Of a stretch of DNA of 64,000 nt, positions 14,307 to 27,258 are shown piece after piece. A program made the position numbers and the translations under genes. Location: positions 17,238,501 through 17,302,500 of the forward strand of contig OX387200.1 of assembly GCA_947561715.1 (NCBI GenBank), read 5' to 3'. The DNA is from Ascidia mentula (Eukaryota > Chordata > Ascidiacea > Phlebobranchia > Ascidiidae). The notes beneath the pieces were generated by a model. It did no database searches. It worked only from the letters and a program-made list of their open reading frames with translations, and was not told where the DNA came from. The first letter of the stretch is position 1. Each line of letters opens with the position of its first letter.

Positions 14307-15014
14307 TGCCCTACATCACAATTACCCAGTTTCTAGGAAAAATATACAACAGACTTATTGAAAGCACTCATACTCTCGTATTTTTTTCACCCAAAACTTG
14401 ACATAAAAAAATCTTGGGTCATTTGCTTCTGCATAGCCTTTGGAACCACATCTGTAATTCCGTATACATCAACTTGTGTTGCTGTGTTGGGTTTACCGAC
14501 TTTTACCATTTAAATAGATTACCATTGGAGGTCGCAATTTTACGCCAAGGCTTCAATGCGAAGCATAGGTGATGGTACTCGATCCATTCTGAAGTTGCGT
14601 ACGTAAAAAAAATGAAGCTGCGGACGTAAATGAAGAGAGATAAAACAAACTACGCTTAAGCAGCTAATCAAGTTAAATTTATAACCTACAACGTCGCTAG
14701 ATTAAAAAAAAACAGGAAAAGGATTAGTGTGTTATATTTTTCGCGCAAAAAAAAAGGATTGATATAATTTAGTCGGAAAAAACACATTCCTTCCCATCAA
14801 GCTTTAAAATATGGGAGTTAAAATGGAGAGCAAAATAGTGGCGTCATACGGCACTACAACTAGTATGAAAATGATAACATTATATATAGTGGGGGAAGAT
14901 TTTAACTGCGTGTTTGATAACAACCTAGATAAGGAAGAAAGTTTGATACCGCACAACAACAAGCGTGCCAGTAAAAGTTAAAATGCAGGACATTGGATTG
15001 TTCGACATATACAG

Positions 15015-15323
15015 TCCAAAACTAGGGATGCACCGAAAGTTCGGTTTGCCGAATTTATTCGGCCGAAACCAAGGGTTTTATAATTATTCGGTTTCGGCCG
15101 AATATTTTTGCAAAATTCTAATATTCGCATACGAATTTTGCGCAATATTCGGCATTCCAGCATATGTTTTGTTTACATTTATTGCGATTTTAAAGAGATG
15201 GATACCAAAATTAGTTTTCAGTTCATTTTTTTTATTCGGCCGAAACCGAATATTCGGCAAAAGTTGCCGAATAAATTCGGCCGAATAAAAAAAATGCTGT
15301 TTCGGTGCATCACTATCCAAAAC
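15015..15323. mobile_element. Non-autonomous hAT-type DNA transposon (MITE) with 8-bp target duplication
   Basis: The element spans 15023-15315 (293 bp). Its ends are terminal inverted repeats, TAGGGATGCACCGAAA at the left and the complement of TAGTGATGCACCGAAA at the right, with one mismatch in 16. It is flanked on both sides by the identical 8-mer TCCAAAAC (15015-15022 and 15316-15323), the target-site duplication length of hAT elements. The interior is rich in TTCGG/CCGAA motifs near both ends, as in many hAT MITEs, and encodes no transposase. The near-perfect ends suggest fairly recent insertion. Confidence 0.9.
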
Positions 15324-15728
15324 CCAGGTTCAAAAAGCCTTCACTCGTACCCAAAAAAACGATTGGTCCACGGGACGAGTTTGTTTTAGTAAAATCTACT
15401 GGGAAAGTGTGTCGTCTGCTCCGAACACAGCATAGTTAAACCAGAAAATTTTGTTGATAAAATGGAGTGGGTAAAAGGATTTTGGAAATTCAATACTTCC
15501 CAGCCTTCGCGAAGACAAAACGTATTGTAATGTAGGTAAAACATGGGTTGCAGAGTTGCTTCGTTTTAATGACAATGGGGCAGTTAGACCGGGAAGCTCT
15601 AAGATGTAACCTACGAGAACATACAAATAAATTTTCCAGCGAAAAATGTAAACAAATTAATGCAAAACAAAAAGAAATTGAGTCAAGATTCGAAAGTTTA
15701 AATACAGCTCCTTAGCCACACGATAAAG

Positions 15729-16220
15729 CGATGTAGCAACACGCATGTTTCCCTACTTAATTCTTCACACATTTGGAGCACAGACGGACCAAAGGCTGCA
15801 GACGATGTTAGGCTTTCTGACAGAACTGCTCGCGTATTCTTGTTGTTAATACTAAATTCGACTCCGAGAACAGACTTATTTATTTAATTGAAAGATACGT
15901 TTGCAATCGTAAGCGCATTTAGTGACTTTCCAACCGCATTAGTGACTAAGCGAGTAACTTCTACCGCGTGCCAGTTTAGTTAAGTGGCCGAGGCTAGTTG
16001 GGTGGCAAAGTAAAATGACAGAGAATGATAACGAACTGACCGAGTAAAGTGCGAACGGGTATTTAACAAGTTACATGAAAAAAAAGGCCTGTCGTCGAGC
16101 CGGATGCAAGAAGACTGTGCGAGTTCTGTCGGAAAGCCTAACATCGTCTGCAGCCTTCGGTCCGTCTGTGTTCCAAATGTGTGAAGAATTAAGTAGGGAA
16201 ACATGCGTGTTGCTACATCG
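15729..16220. repeat. Foldback element with about 110-bp inverted arms
   Basis: The left arm begins at 15729 (CGATGTAGCAACACGCATG) and runs to about 15840. The right arm, about 16103-16220, is its reverse complement with only a few mismatches. The arms are separated by roughly 260 bp of unrelated sequence. I see no clear target-site duplication outside the arms. It could be a foldback/MITE-like element or a local inverted duplication. Confidence 0.8.
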
Positions 16221-16326
16221 ACGACTAGGTTAACGCAAGAACTAAGGGAAAAGTATGGTTATCTCATTGAAGACAAAACTAAAAGTGCCATTGTTAGAAG
16301 TAGAGTAGGGGCTGAGAATACGGTAG

Positions 16327-16659
16327 AAACATAATTCATGTTACTTAAATCTTAAAAAACAACTCGCAGAAAGGATACGTTGTAATGCTCGACCACAATT
16401 AATCTTCATTTCTACAGCAAAAAAATATGGTGCTATTCCCCAAAATTTCGATAAAAGTGTCCAAAGTGAAATTAATTGAAGCTTACTGCGCCCACACAAT
16501 ATTAAACGACGCACCTGTGGGGGTCGAGATCTATGTTTTACGGAAAAGTATGCTAATTTATTACAGAATCTTAAAGAGTTTAAAGGAGACAGCCAACGGT
16601 TAGCGCCTACCTTACGCTTAGCGTTGAATATCATCCATAACAGAACGACATTCAACTGG
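16327..16659 (+). pseudogene. Coding-like block broken by one in-frame stop, identity unknown
   Basis: A plus-strand frame is open from 16327 and is broken once by TGA at 16477-16479. It then continues to a TAG at 16660. The translation has an ordinary soluble-protein composition (for example LKKQLAERIRCNARPQLIF before the stop and RLAPTLRLALNIIHNRT after it). A second plus-strand frame just upstream (about 16220-16330) is also protein-like (KYGYLIEDKTKSAIVRSRV). I recognise no family; a decayed transposon gene is a reasonable guess because the block abuts the foldback repeat. An uninterrupted minus-strand frame (16341-16709) overlaps it, so strand assignment is not certain. Confidence 0.25.
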
Positions 16660-17130
16660 TAGCCAGCTGCAGCGTGACTTGCAAACGACTGCAAAAACCA
16701 TGGACGCAAAAATGTGACAACGTGATAACTCCCATTAGCTTGACTTCACCGCATATGGGAACATACAGTAAACTGCATGCCCAAAACGTTGCACAATTAA
16801 TATGAAAATTAACGCATTGGCTATTAGCAAGGATTCTGTCACGCATTTACCCACACCAAGCAACTAGTTAAACACTTACACACATGGTTTGACAATTATG
16901 ATTGTCATCTGGGATTTAAAATGGTGCAGTGACTCACAAGAAACAGAAAAAAGATTTCTTTTTTTGCATAAAATACTTGTAATCAAGGTTAGCATTGTTA
17001 ATAAATAACCAACAAAACTACCAGCCATTAAACATGGTTGAGTGTAGACAAACATTTACAGGAAAATCATATAATGCATTGTATACTGTAGTTGCATTTC
17101 TCACAATATAAACTTGTATCAGAAAATATA

Positions 17131-17313
17131 TTAGAAATTTTTAACAGCCACAAGAAACAATGCAACCAGCACCACTGAGTTACACAAAAATGTTTCCTGG
17201 AAAGAGCATGATGCATTGGTTTTCTGACTGAACAGAAGCCAACCAATAAATGTCAATAGGCAGTAGCCAAACTGTGTTGCAAAACACAATGGTACACATA
17301 ACGTTGCTGCCAT
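17131..17313 (-). CDS. Possible small two-helix membrane protein, unrecognised
   Basis: A 60-codon frame begins at an ATG with a good context (AAAATGG-like) and encodes two hydrophobic segments separated by a short Cys-containing loop. The N-terminal half reads MAATLCVPLCFATQFG and the C-terminal half ends VVLVALFLVAVKNF. It lies about 500 bases downstream of the PH-domain gene on the same strand, so it may just be part of that gene's 3' UTR. I know no family match. Hydrophobic ORFs arise by chance in AT-rich DNA, so confidence is low. Confidence 0.2.
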   Translation of the reverse strand: MAATLCVPLCFATQFGYCLLTFIGWLLFSQKTNASCSFQETFLCNSVVLVALFLVAVKNF

Positions 17314-17811
17314 TTATAAAGTTAATTATATCTATATCATGTTTGAAGATGATACAATACAGGCACAGTGTTCATGTTTCAAAGACCTTCTACGAGCATG
17401 CAAGCCAGAAGTAATTTAGCCTATGACAAATACACTGTAAGTTTACTTTCAAAATGACATGTTTGTTTTTGTTAATTGGAATGCATGAATAATGAGGGAT
17501 CAAAAATAATGTTTCTTTGCGTATCTTTGTCCCTTAAATGTGGGGTCCATCATTTTACCAATTTGGTAATCATGTTTTGCTGTGAGCTCCTAAGTTAAAA
17601 TTCAAACAAAAGAACAGTTTTAACATTGAGCATACATCTCAACACCTCACATTTAAATAAACACATTCCTAACACAATGTAAGACAATTATATGTACAGA
17701 AATAAAATTGTGCATAAGCATAAGAAAAGGCACAAATGGTTTGTTTGAAGAGCACTTGCCCATAAGTGTAAAAAGAAGTAAAAACTGTAAAATAAAAAAT
17801 GAAAATAATCT

Positions 17812-18354
17812 TCACTGAACAATGCAAAGACTCGAATTGTCATTGTCAGATGCACCAACTTTTGCAAAACAAATTGCTTGCATCCATACTTGTTCTTCAG
17901 TTGGGTCTGTTGCTTGGATAAGATAATCTCTGTTGCTCTTGGGTGGTTTGAGTCGGAAAACATATTTCATCCCTTTGACATTACTTTCTTCAATAACTGT
18001 GCCATGGAGTGGTATGATCTTGAATGGCCCCTTTATCGACAAGAAAGTACAGTTATGACTTTAAATTCAACAAGAAACACCAAACATGCTTTCACAATTC
18101 TACAAAAACAGTTTTATGTTGTGTATTTCTTGGCCTGTCAAATGCCTTTATGATTGAAACATTGTAAAAACGAAATTTTAATACTTCTTCACTTGAACTC
18201 AATGAACCATATCTATTACCTGTTCACTATCTCCATACATAAGCTGGGATGCACGTAATGTAAACCACGTCTTTTTCCACTTTTTTGAGTATTTACACTG
18301 CTTGGAGAGCCAACCGGATTTGGTGATGTCAATGTCACTTACATTAAATGACAT
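17812..18354 (-). CDS. Minimal PH-domain protein with CaaX-like C-terminus
   Basis: Two exons, 18354-18220 and 18030-17812, join in phase across a GT-AG intron to give 117 aa. Almost the whole protein is one pleckstrin-homology domain. Exon 1 holds strands beta1-beta4 (SGWLSKQ, KKWKKTWFTLR, QLMYGDSEQ); exon 2 holds the rest, including the helix with the hallmark Trp (EEQVWMQAICFAK). The basic KYSKKWKK loop suggests phosphoinositide binding. The last four residues, CIVQ, fit a CaaX prenylation box, with Gln in the X position favouring farnesyl transfer. A lipid anchor would add a second membrane contact. I do not recognise a specific orthologue. The ATG at 18354 has a purine at -3. Confidence 0.7.
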
Positions 18355-19606
18355 CCTCAACAAAAGGTAGCATAATATACTTACAATATCGTCAGCGAGT
18401 GAGTAACACAAACAACAACAGGAAAATATGTTCTGTTTCTGTATTTGTTTTGCAACTTTATAACAACAACGGGAACCTTACTGACTTACTCTACGCTCCA
18501 ATGGATGTGTTATGTGTATTCAAGCGTTAAATTATGGATGAGATGTTGAACAATATACAATTAAACATCTTCCTCCTATAAACATTGCTGCATAAGGTAA
18601 AATTTTGTTTCAAATTATACGCATGTAGTATGTTGTTACAGAATTTATGTCAAACGAGAAAAAAATAAAAAAATAACTGAGAGTTTAATTTTAATGGAGG
18701 CCTGCTTTTAACTCATCCAACTTTTAACCAGCTGATTTTCATTTGCCTTTGTGTACGTCATGACGTATGGTCACAAGCTCTTTAAATTGCGTCATTACAT
18801 CTCTCTACTAACCCCGAAATACAGTTACGTAATGTTTGGTGTCGTTTTGAAAAAAAATCTTGCTTCTCCCATTTCCAGAAACTGGCACTCCTTTTAACAC
18901 TATGTTAAATGTAACAATGGAAAGATGATATTGGGTGTTGGCAGGTTCCTGTCACGTTGGCGTATTTGTGAAATTGCAAATACCAAGCCCCAAAAAATTA
19001 ATTATAACTTCACTGACAATATTAGTTTTTCAAAAAAACTTCAGATAAAAAAACGTGTCCTGCCAAAGTTTCAGAAATTAAAATTAATTTAGGAAAAAGT
19101 TTTGAAATGTTATGTATAAACTTATTTTGGAATTGAAATGCTAATGTTGTGCTTTTTCGGCATTCAGCCCTGAATCACAATTCTAATCTCAAACAGACGT
19201 AATGAAACGCTATGGTGTATCCGTAATGACTATGTAGTTATGTGTGCCGTGAACCGCCCTGTCCTTTAGTACTGGAAGTTTTCATGTATTAGTCACAAAT
19301 TTCCCTACAATCCAAAAGGTTGTCTGTAGCATGAAATTCTCGACTATTGTATTGGCTATTTTGTTTGTATTGGAGATTTTCAAAACCTTTAGTTATGTCC
19401 AAAAGGTTGTATTTTTGTACGATTTTTGTCATGTATTTCTTATTTCTTCACTATTTCTCTGATGTCAACTATCCTCGTTTCAAACTTATATAAATTGTGA
19501 GAAAAAACAAATTGTAATAAAACACGATTATTTTTTATTGATTTTCTTTTGTATTACTCTGTAAAATAAGTTGAATCACAAAAGCTCAACAGTACAACTT
19601 TTGCGT
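18355..19606. other. Intergenic, no gene seen
   Basis: AT-rich sequence between the PH-domain gene start and the 3' end of the first GST gene. It should contain the PH gene promoter. A TTTATT at 19534-19539 is the complement of AATAAA and serves as the likely poly(A) signal of the GST gene. No other feature is supported. Confidence 0.5.
19534..19539 (-). terminator. Polyadenylation signal of first GST
   Basis: The minus strand reads AATAAA here, 68 bases downstream of the GST stop codon. Confidence 0.55.
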
Positions 19607-20657
19607 TTACATCGCCGTCTTGGGGCGCTTGTTGATCCAAGCAGCAATTCCTTTACGGGCAGCGATTCTGTCGCGCAATGCACTCAGTTTGGGGCAGTTT
19701 TTCTTGACGTAGCAATCTCCCATGGAGTCGACAACATTTGCGATTTGCATCATCCCAATGTCGGCGTAGGTGATACTCTACAAATAAAATTACATGTGGT
19801 TTAAACCATAGTGTACCCAGCACACAAACAGTTGGACAACTGGTCGTCGCGTTGTTTATCAAGCTATGAACAAACAATACACACCTCGCCGACGAGGAAG
19901 TCTCCACCTTTCTGTCCGTATTTGGTCTCGATGGTTGTCAAAAGTGGAGAAATGGTATTTTTGATTGCGTCTTTCATTTTCTCGGCCTAAAAGCCACCGG
20001 GGTAATGTAAACAATTATACAATGGTCTCTAAATGGGTCCAAGGCGTGTCTTTATATTTATTCTTACCTTCTTCGTCTCGTCCTTCTCCATAATAGGCAA
20101 TTTGCTGGCAATGTCGCCGTATGTTTCTGCCAGCATATCAACGTATGCCTGTTGCATACTGGTTTTACCGCACAAGTTCAGCTCCCTGGAGAGGAACCTG
20201 ACAATGGCACCGCTCTGCGCGATTTTCTGCTTGCCGTCAATAACAAGCACCGGCATTTGACCGAAAGGTGTTTCTGAAAGAAAAGTTAAATATCACAGTT
20301 TCATCAACAGTTTTTGTTCAAAATATAGCAGTCAATTTAACAAGAAATTATTAATTTTTCAAACATAGAAGCTTCTTTTATTGTTTAGAAAACGTGGAAA
20401 GTAGTCAAAATTCACAAATTCAGTAAAATAGAAACTCTTGTTGACGGTTAGAAATCGTTGTATGAAAAGCGCAACCAAATGCTCGCCCGAATTGTGCTGA
20501 AACATATATACTTGTCTTACTCACCGGCCTTGTGGTGCGCCCACTTATCTGAGGTGATACGCCTGTCTTCATACTCTACACCAGCCTCAGCGAACATTAG
20601 ACGCATGACCTCAGCCCGTCCCATGACGGGAAAGTATTGCAATTCGTACTTGACCAT
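19607..20657 (-). CDS. Sigma-class glutathione S-transferase, copy 1
   Basis: Four exons (20657-20525, 20273-20068, 19986-19885, 19777-19607) give 203 aa, the usual sigma-GST/haematopoietic prostaglandin-D-synthase length. The N-terminal thioredoxin-like domain starts YELQYFPVMGRAE, with Tyr8 in the catalytic position. The glutathione-site loop is QMPVLVIDG followed by QSGAIVRFLSREL. The all-helical C-terminal domain ends in IAAWINKRPKTAM, matching the family ending W-I-x-x-R-P-x-T. The expected activity is glutathione conjugation or prostaglandin isomerisation in the cytosol. A second copy with the same intron positions lies at 24.9-26.1 kb. Confidence 0.92.
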
Positions 20658-21505
20658 TTTCACTTCTTGATAGTTAACTGACTACGACGATTCGAAGGTT
20701 GCTACAAATGTGCGTGCGCGGTTCTGCGGCGCAGCGTTACCTGTGCGGGATATATATGTGCCTTGGAGGATGACAAAACACTTTTTACCGTCACGAGTCA
20801 AAGATGCCGAGTCATTCATATTGGTGTAGTTTTCCGTTGGGATATAGAGTGTCCACATCGCATGACACAACGTAATTCCGTGTGGAACTTTCTTTTCCTG
20901 TGGCCACGCCTTTTACAATCGGAAAAATCGTTTGAGAGGAAATTTATTTTGTGCTTTTTTTGTAAGAGTTCCCGAAACTAATATTTTTATTTTCAAACAT
21001 TTCATTGGTCAAACTTTAAAAATGTGTCTGTTACGTGTTAAATTGCTAAAACAGCAAGAAACCTTGTTTCATTAGGTTTCCCAATGTACAGTAGACACGT
21101 CAGCTTAAACAAGTAACAGTCTTTTTTTTCCACGAGCAATGTCGCGTGAAAGGGTATGACGGGTCCCAAACAGAGCGCCCGATGATGCGAATCCCGTCTC
21201 GTAACGATGCGAGACGCGTCGGCACCTTTTGTTCGTGCGCGTCCTCCACCGCGTCTCAAACAAATGTGATTGTGCAAACTCAAAGTCCGACTGATATCGA
21301 TTAGGCCAGCAAACAGTTTCAGCGAGAAACAAACACCACACGTAGTGACGGAAAGTTTTGCCGAATCTTCACATTTCGTAAGTCCAGCAAAGCAAATCAT
21401 TTGCAGTTTTGGTTCCGTTTTTGGATATCGGCCACAGGCAAAATTGTTTCAAACTTCATAAACGCCACTGCAGAACCACAAATTTATGCACTTGACGTTG
21501 TCATA
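20658..21505. other. Intergenic, no gene seen
   Basis: Short interval between the first GST start and the 3' end of the kinase-like gene. It probably holds the GST promoter. Open frames on the minus strand (for example 21038-21400) show no homology or splice context and I treat them as noise. Confidence 0.5.
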
Positions 21506-24106
21506 TCAGTGCTGCCCGTCCTCTTTGGCTTTTAAGTACGTATCCAGCAAAGTTTTGAAATGCTTAGAAGCTTCGAGAAACGAGCATCTGTGTTGCGGTA
21601 GTGGTTGTATCATACATGTGCACATTTTCTCAAATTCTTGTTGAACGTCCGGCAACTCAGTTAGAAACCTAATAGAAAGTATGGTGATTGTCACATTGTA
21701 AAAGTTGTTTTTAATATTTTACTCATGAAATGGGAAAGTGCTACTGTCTCTATTTAACCACAATTACCCAAAATTTCAAACTAGAAACTTTGCCCCCAAT
21801 ACATTTACTTCAAACAGCAGTGTGCTATTTAAGTTTAGTTTATCAAGTCTAAAATTTTGTAAAAGGTGCCCTTGTTTATTACAATGTTTATCTTTCGTTA
21901 GCAATTACTTGACTTCATGTAATTTCCATCTAGCAGTTTCGTAAGCCTACCCACATAAAATATTTCAACCCGTTATTGCCGTTGTAAAGCTTCAGAATAT
22001 ACTGCATGTGCCTACCTCGATAGATCGCAGATGTACCAATTTGCCATACCGCAAGCATGCAACATAGTATCGAACCCCCTGCATCTCTTCATGTGGCAAA
22101 TTCCATGAAGTTCCCGACAATTTGTGTAAATTCGGGCATTCAGCGATTTGGAGATCCACAAGTTTCCTGTTGGACCAGGACAGTGCTCATCAGTCGTACA
22201 CGACAGTTTGGAAAACATTCTGAGAAACAAATCACCATTTTTGTGCTGATCTGTTCGTGCTTCATTGTTAGAAATTATTACCACACTGCATTTGTACTGT
22301 GTTACCCTAATCGCTTGCTAAAACAATGTTCTGCTAGAATATATTTTTGTTTGCATATTAATGAATACTTTTGTATACCTGTCTTATATTCCTGAGGCTC
22401 CAAAAGGAGTAAAGGACAATCAGCGCCAGTGCATGATATATTAATATTAATATCGCCTGTTGTCATCCTCAGTTTCTGTCTTATATTCAAATAGATACCA
22501 TATTTACCTCGAATCATTATAAAACACCAAGGAATCTGCGTCAGCCAAGTATAACTTCCAAGACTTGGTCACCATCAAATTGACGCCAGATATGTCCTCA
22601 AAAAACAAGTGTCGTTCCTCTGCAAATTTGGAACGTGATTAAGTAGAGTAAAACACAAACTACAAGCAACACAACTTTACCCAATAATCGGAACAGTTCG
22701 GCTGTACTCAAGGCTAATTTTAATGCAGCCAATCCGGGGTCTTCGTCTTTGGCTATTTCGCTCAAAATGAACTGAGACTTGGAACAGTTTACTGTAGTTC
22801 CATTGTCGTTGCATATTGTAAACCCGTTTATCCTCTCGACAATATACCTGTACAAAAACACAATGTAGCAGTGACACAAATGGATAACAGTAACCGTGGA
22901 AGAATGAAGTCGAGCCCCACTATTAAAACAGTGCACTTCACAATGGATCTTGAACTCCCGAGCAAGCTTTTCAACAAGCACTATTGTTTATTATAACACC
23001 GCAGAAGTAATGCCATGCTTACGCATAGCAAGGCGGGATCGCCCCACTGCGCAGGCCCTTTATATTTGGCAATCACAGCTCTAATATTCTGATCATAAGG
23101 TTCACCTTGGCTGCGAAGCCTGTGAACCTTGTTTATTATAGCTGGTGTTTGCAGATTAATATTTTTCCAGCACTAGTGTCATTTAATAAAAAGAGAACGG
23201 TGTTGTATATCCGGCATAGCTTGATAAATTGTCATCACCTGACTGTGCTTTCGTTGACACATGATCCATAAATATGTGGAACTCCACTCAAACCTTTCAG
23301 TTTGTTAAGAAATTCGATTTCCCTTTTCGCTGTGTTGTACTTGTACGTGTTTGCTGGCGTCAATGGGTACCTGAATAGTATGTGCAGATTAGTTCAGAAG
23401 CTGTCATGTGCAGCATGGCCAGAATACTACTGTCACTTTAATATTTGTTACATTAAATTTCATGTTGAACCAGCAAAAATACATATGGTACTAAGATGTT
23501 GCTGGACCTGTCCATGTATTACATATAAACCTGCAATGAAGAGTTAAATCATTAAATCATCTTCTACATTAGCAAGGATTCGGCGTTACAACTCATGAAA
23601 CCAATTGTAATCATTTGCTACTTGAACCATAAACACGTATATGCATGAGTGCAATGTATGAACATTCCACCAACTTACTTATTAGCCTCTTTGAAGACCG
23701 CAAAGGTGACAATTCCGTTGATCCGCACCTTAATAAAAGAAATTCCACGATTCCCCTTCGTGTTCTCTTTAATTGCTTGTGTCGTCTTGGGAATTTTGTC
23801 AAAATCCAAGCACCCAAAATAATCGGTTCGATTTAAACTTGCCAAAGATTCTGTGGCTCTGAACTGACTTCTCTGAACAACATTTACGTCCGGTTTTGTA
23901 TCGTCTTGTCCGTCAAACTGGCTCTTTTTTATTGATTGAACTGAAGACAACTCCTGGCATCCCATTTGAAACTGGTACAGGGTGTTGAGCGTTACATGAG
24001 CTGTGTACATTACAGTTAACGCCGTTACAAACAGCATCAAGCCTCGCATTTTAACCGGCGAAGTCATTTCGAACAGTAAAGCTGTGTAGTCGGCTTGCAC
24101 GAGCAT
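21506..24106 (-). CDS. FAM69/VLK-like secretory-pathway protein kinase
   Basis: Seven exons (24106-23679, 23370-23239, 22847-22681, 22619-22508, 22467-22369, 22219-22016, 21668-21506) give 434 aa, close to DIPK1/FAM69 proteins (about 430). A type II signal anchor lies near residues 20-37 (GLMLFVTALTVMYT). Kinase landmarks in order are Lys139 in FAVFKEANK, a helix-C-like REIEFLNKL, and a hinge-like YIVERING. These are followed by a catalytic-loop-like FFEDISGVNLMV (Asp251, Asn256; no HRD) and a metal-site-like YLADADS (Asp269). The C-terminal third is rich in cysteine (SCTGADC, SCTTDEHC, and a later CxxxxxxC series), as in FAM69 proteins. It could phosphorylate secreted proteins or be a divergent pseudokinase. 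Exon 5 uses the donor at 22368; the other nearby donor breaks the frame. Confidence 0.65.
23018..23140. repeat. Dispersed repeat, copy A (intron of kinase-like gene)
   Basis: About 85 bp starting with CATAGCAAGGCGGGATCGCC is shared in the same orientation with 43182-43275. The shared part ends near GATCATAAGGTTCA. Copy A continues into a short hairpin, AAGGTTCAC...GTGAACCTT. A short, dispersed, intronic element of this kind is most likely SINE-derived, but I cannot name it. Confidence 0.75.
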
Positions 24107-24926
24107 TTCTCTACGTAATAACGCCTCAGGCTACGAACAGCGAGAAACAAAACCTGTTCTGTGATAAGGATGAATATGGCAGCGCTTTTTGATGTAACTG
24201 TTATTTACGAATCACGTAGATTGTATATGCAAATAGAAAACCAAAGTAGTTTACATATATAAGTATACTATTCTATTAGCCTATCACATGAAACTGACTA
24301 AAAGCTTTTGAAGACTTCTTAATATCATATGTTGCTGAAGTTTCCCAATAGAAATCTTAAAAAGTGTAGGCCATATTTCCGTTCGTGTTATAACTTAATG
24401 TTTTTAGTTAATTAGTGTCTTTGTAAAGTAAATGTTGGGTTAATTAAACAAACGTTCGCTGATTTCTGTCACTTTGATTGTTCCGCAGATGATGCACACT
24501 GCTGGTTTTGCACTGCCACACATTTAGACGCAGTGCTTTAATAAAAAAAATACTAGACATTCGTAACATGTCTCAAAATGTAATGATCTTGAATGCTGTG
24601 ATGGCCCGAAACGTAAGAAATGATTCAGAGATCATTCAATGTCTCTGATTCATTTTCAATTTTTCAATTCTGCCATGTCTGATCAAACTTTTATGCTATT
24701 TCTCACATGCTGTTCCTCTTTTCTTTGGTGTTGGCCATAGCTTGCAACAAGTTTGACCTGCTAGGCTAAGAGATTTAGCATGCAATAAAAAAACTTTGCG
24801 CCATGAAACATAACTTGTACAAACATGAATGGAACACTCGGAAAGTACCTTACAGGTGATTTATTTTGCGACTGAAAAAGGTCGTGCAAATCGAGCATAG
24901 AACGACCTGTGTGTGTACAATGGCCG
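24107..24926. other. Intergenic, no gene seen
   Basis: AT-rich gap between the kinase-like gene start and the 3' end of the second GST. It holds the complement of AATAAA at 24860-24865 (GST poly(A) signal). I found no other supported feature. Confidence 0.5.
24860..24865 (-). terminator. Polyadenylation signal of second GST
   Basis: The minus strand reads AATAAA 62 bases after the stop codon of the second GST gene. Confidence 0.55.

Positions 24927-27258
<2,332 letters not shown>

Larger units (their letters stand above)
14307..17811. other. Repeat-rich intergenic gap without a confirmed gene
   Basis: This gap holds the hAT-type element (15023-15315), a foldback repeat (15729-16220) and a coding-like but interrupted block (16327-16659). 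There is also a 60-codon ATG frame on the minus strand at 17131-17313 with two hydrophobic segments, which I could not assign. The remainder is AT-rich with no recognised exon. Confidence 0.5.

Noticed and set aside
16341..16709. 122-codon minus-strand frame
   Set aside because: It overlaps a more protein-like plus-strand block and has no recognisable motif, so I kept only the plus-strand block as a weak pseudogene call.
22890..22981. Possible extra exon of the kinase-like gene (VEKLAREFK...)
   Set aside because: Its phase does not fit the preceding exon. Direct joining of 23239 to 22847 gives a continuous hinge segment, so the piece is intronic.
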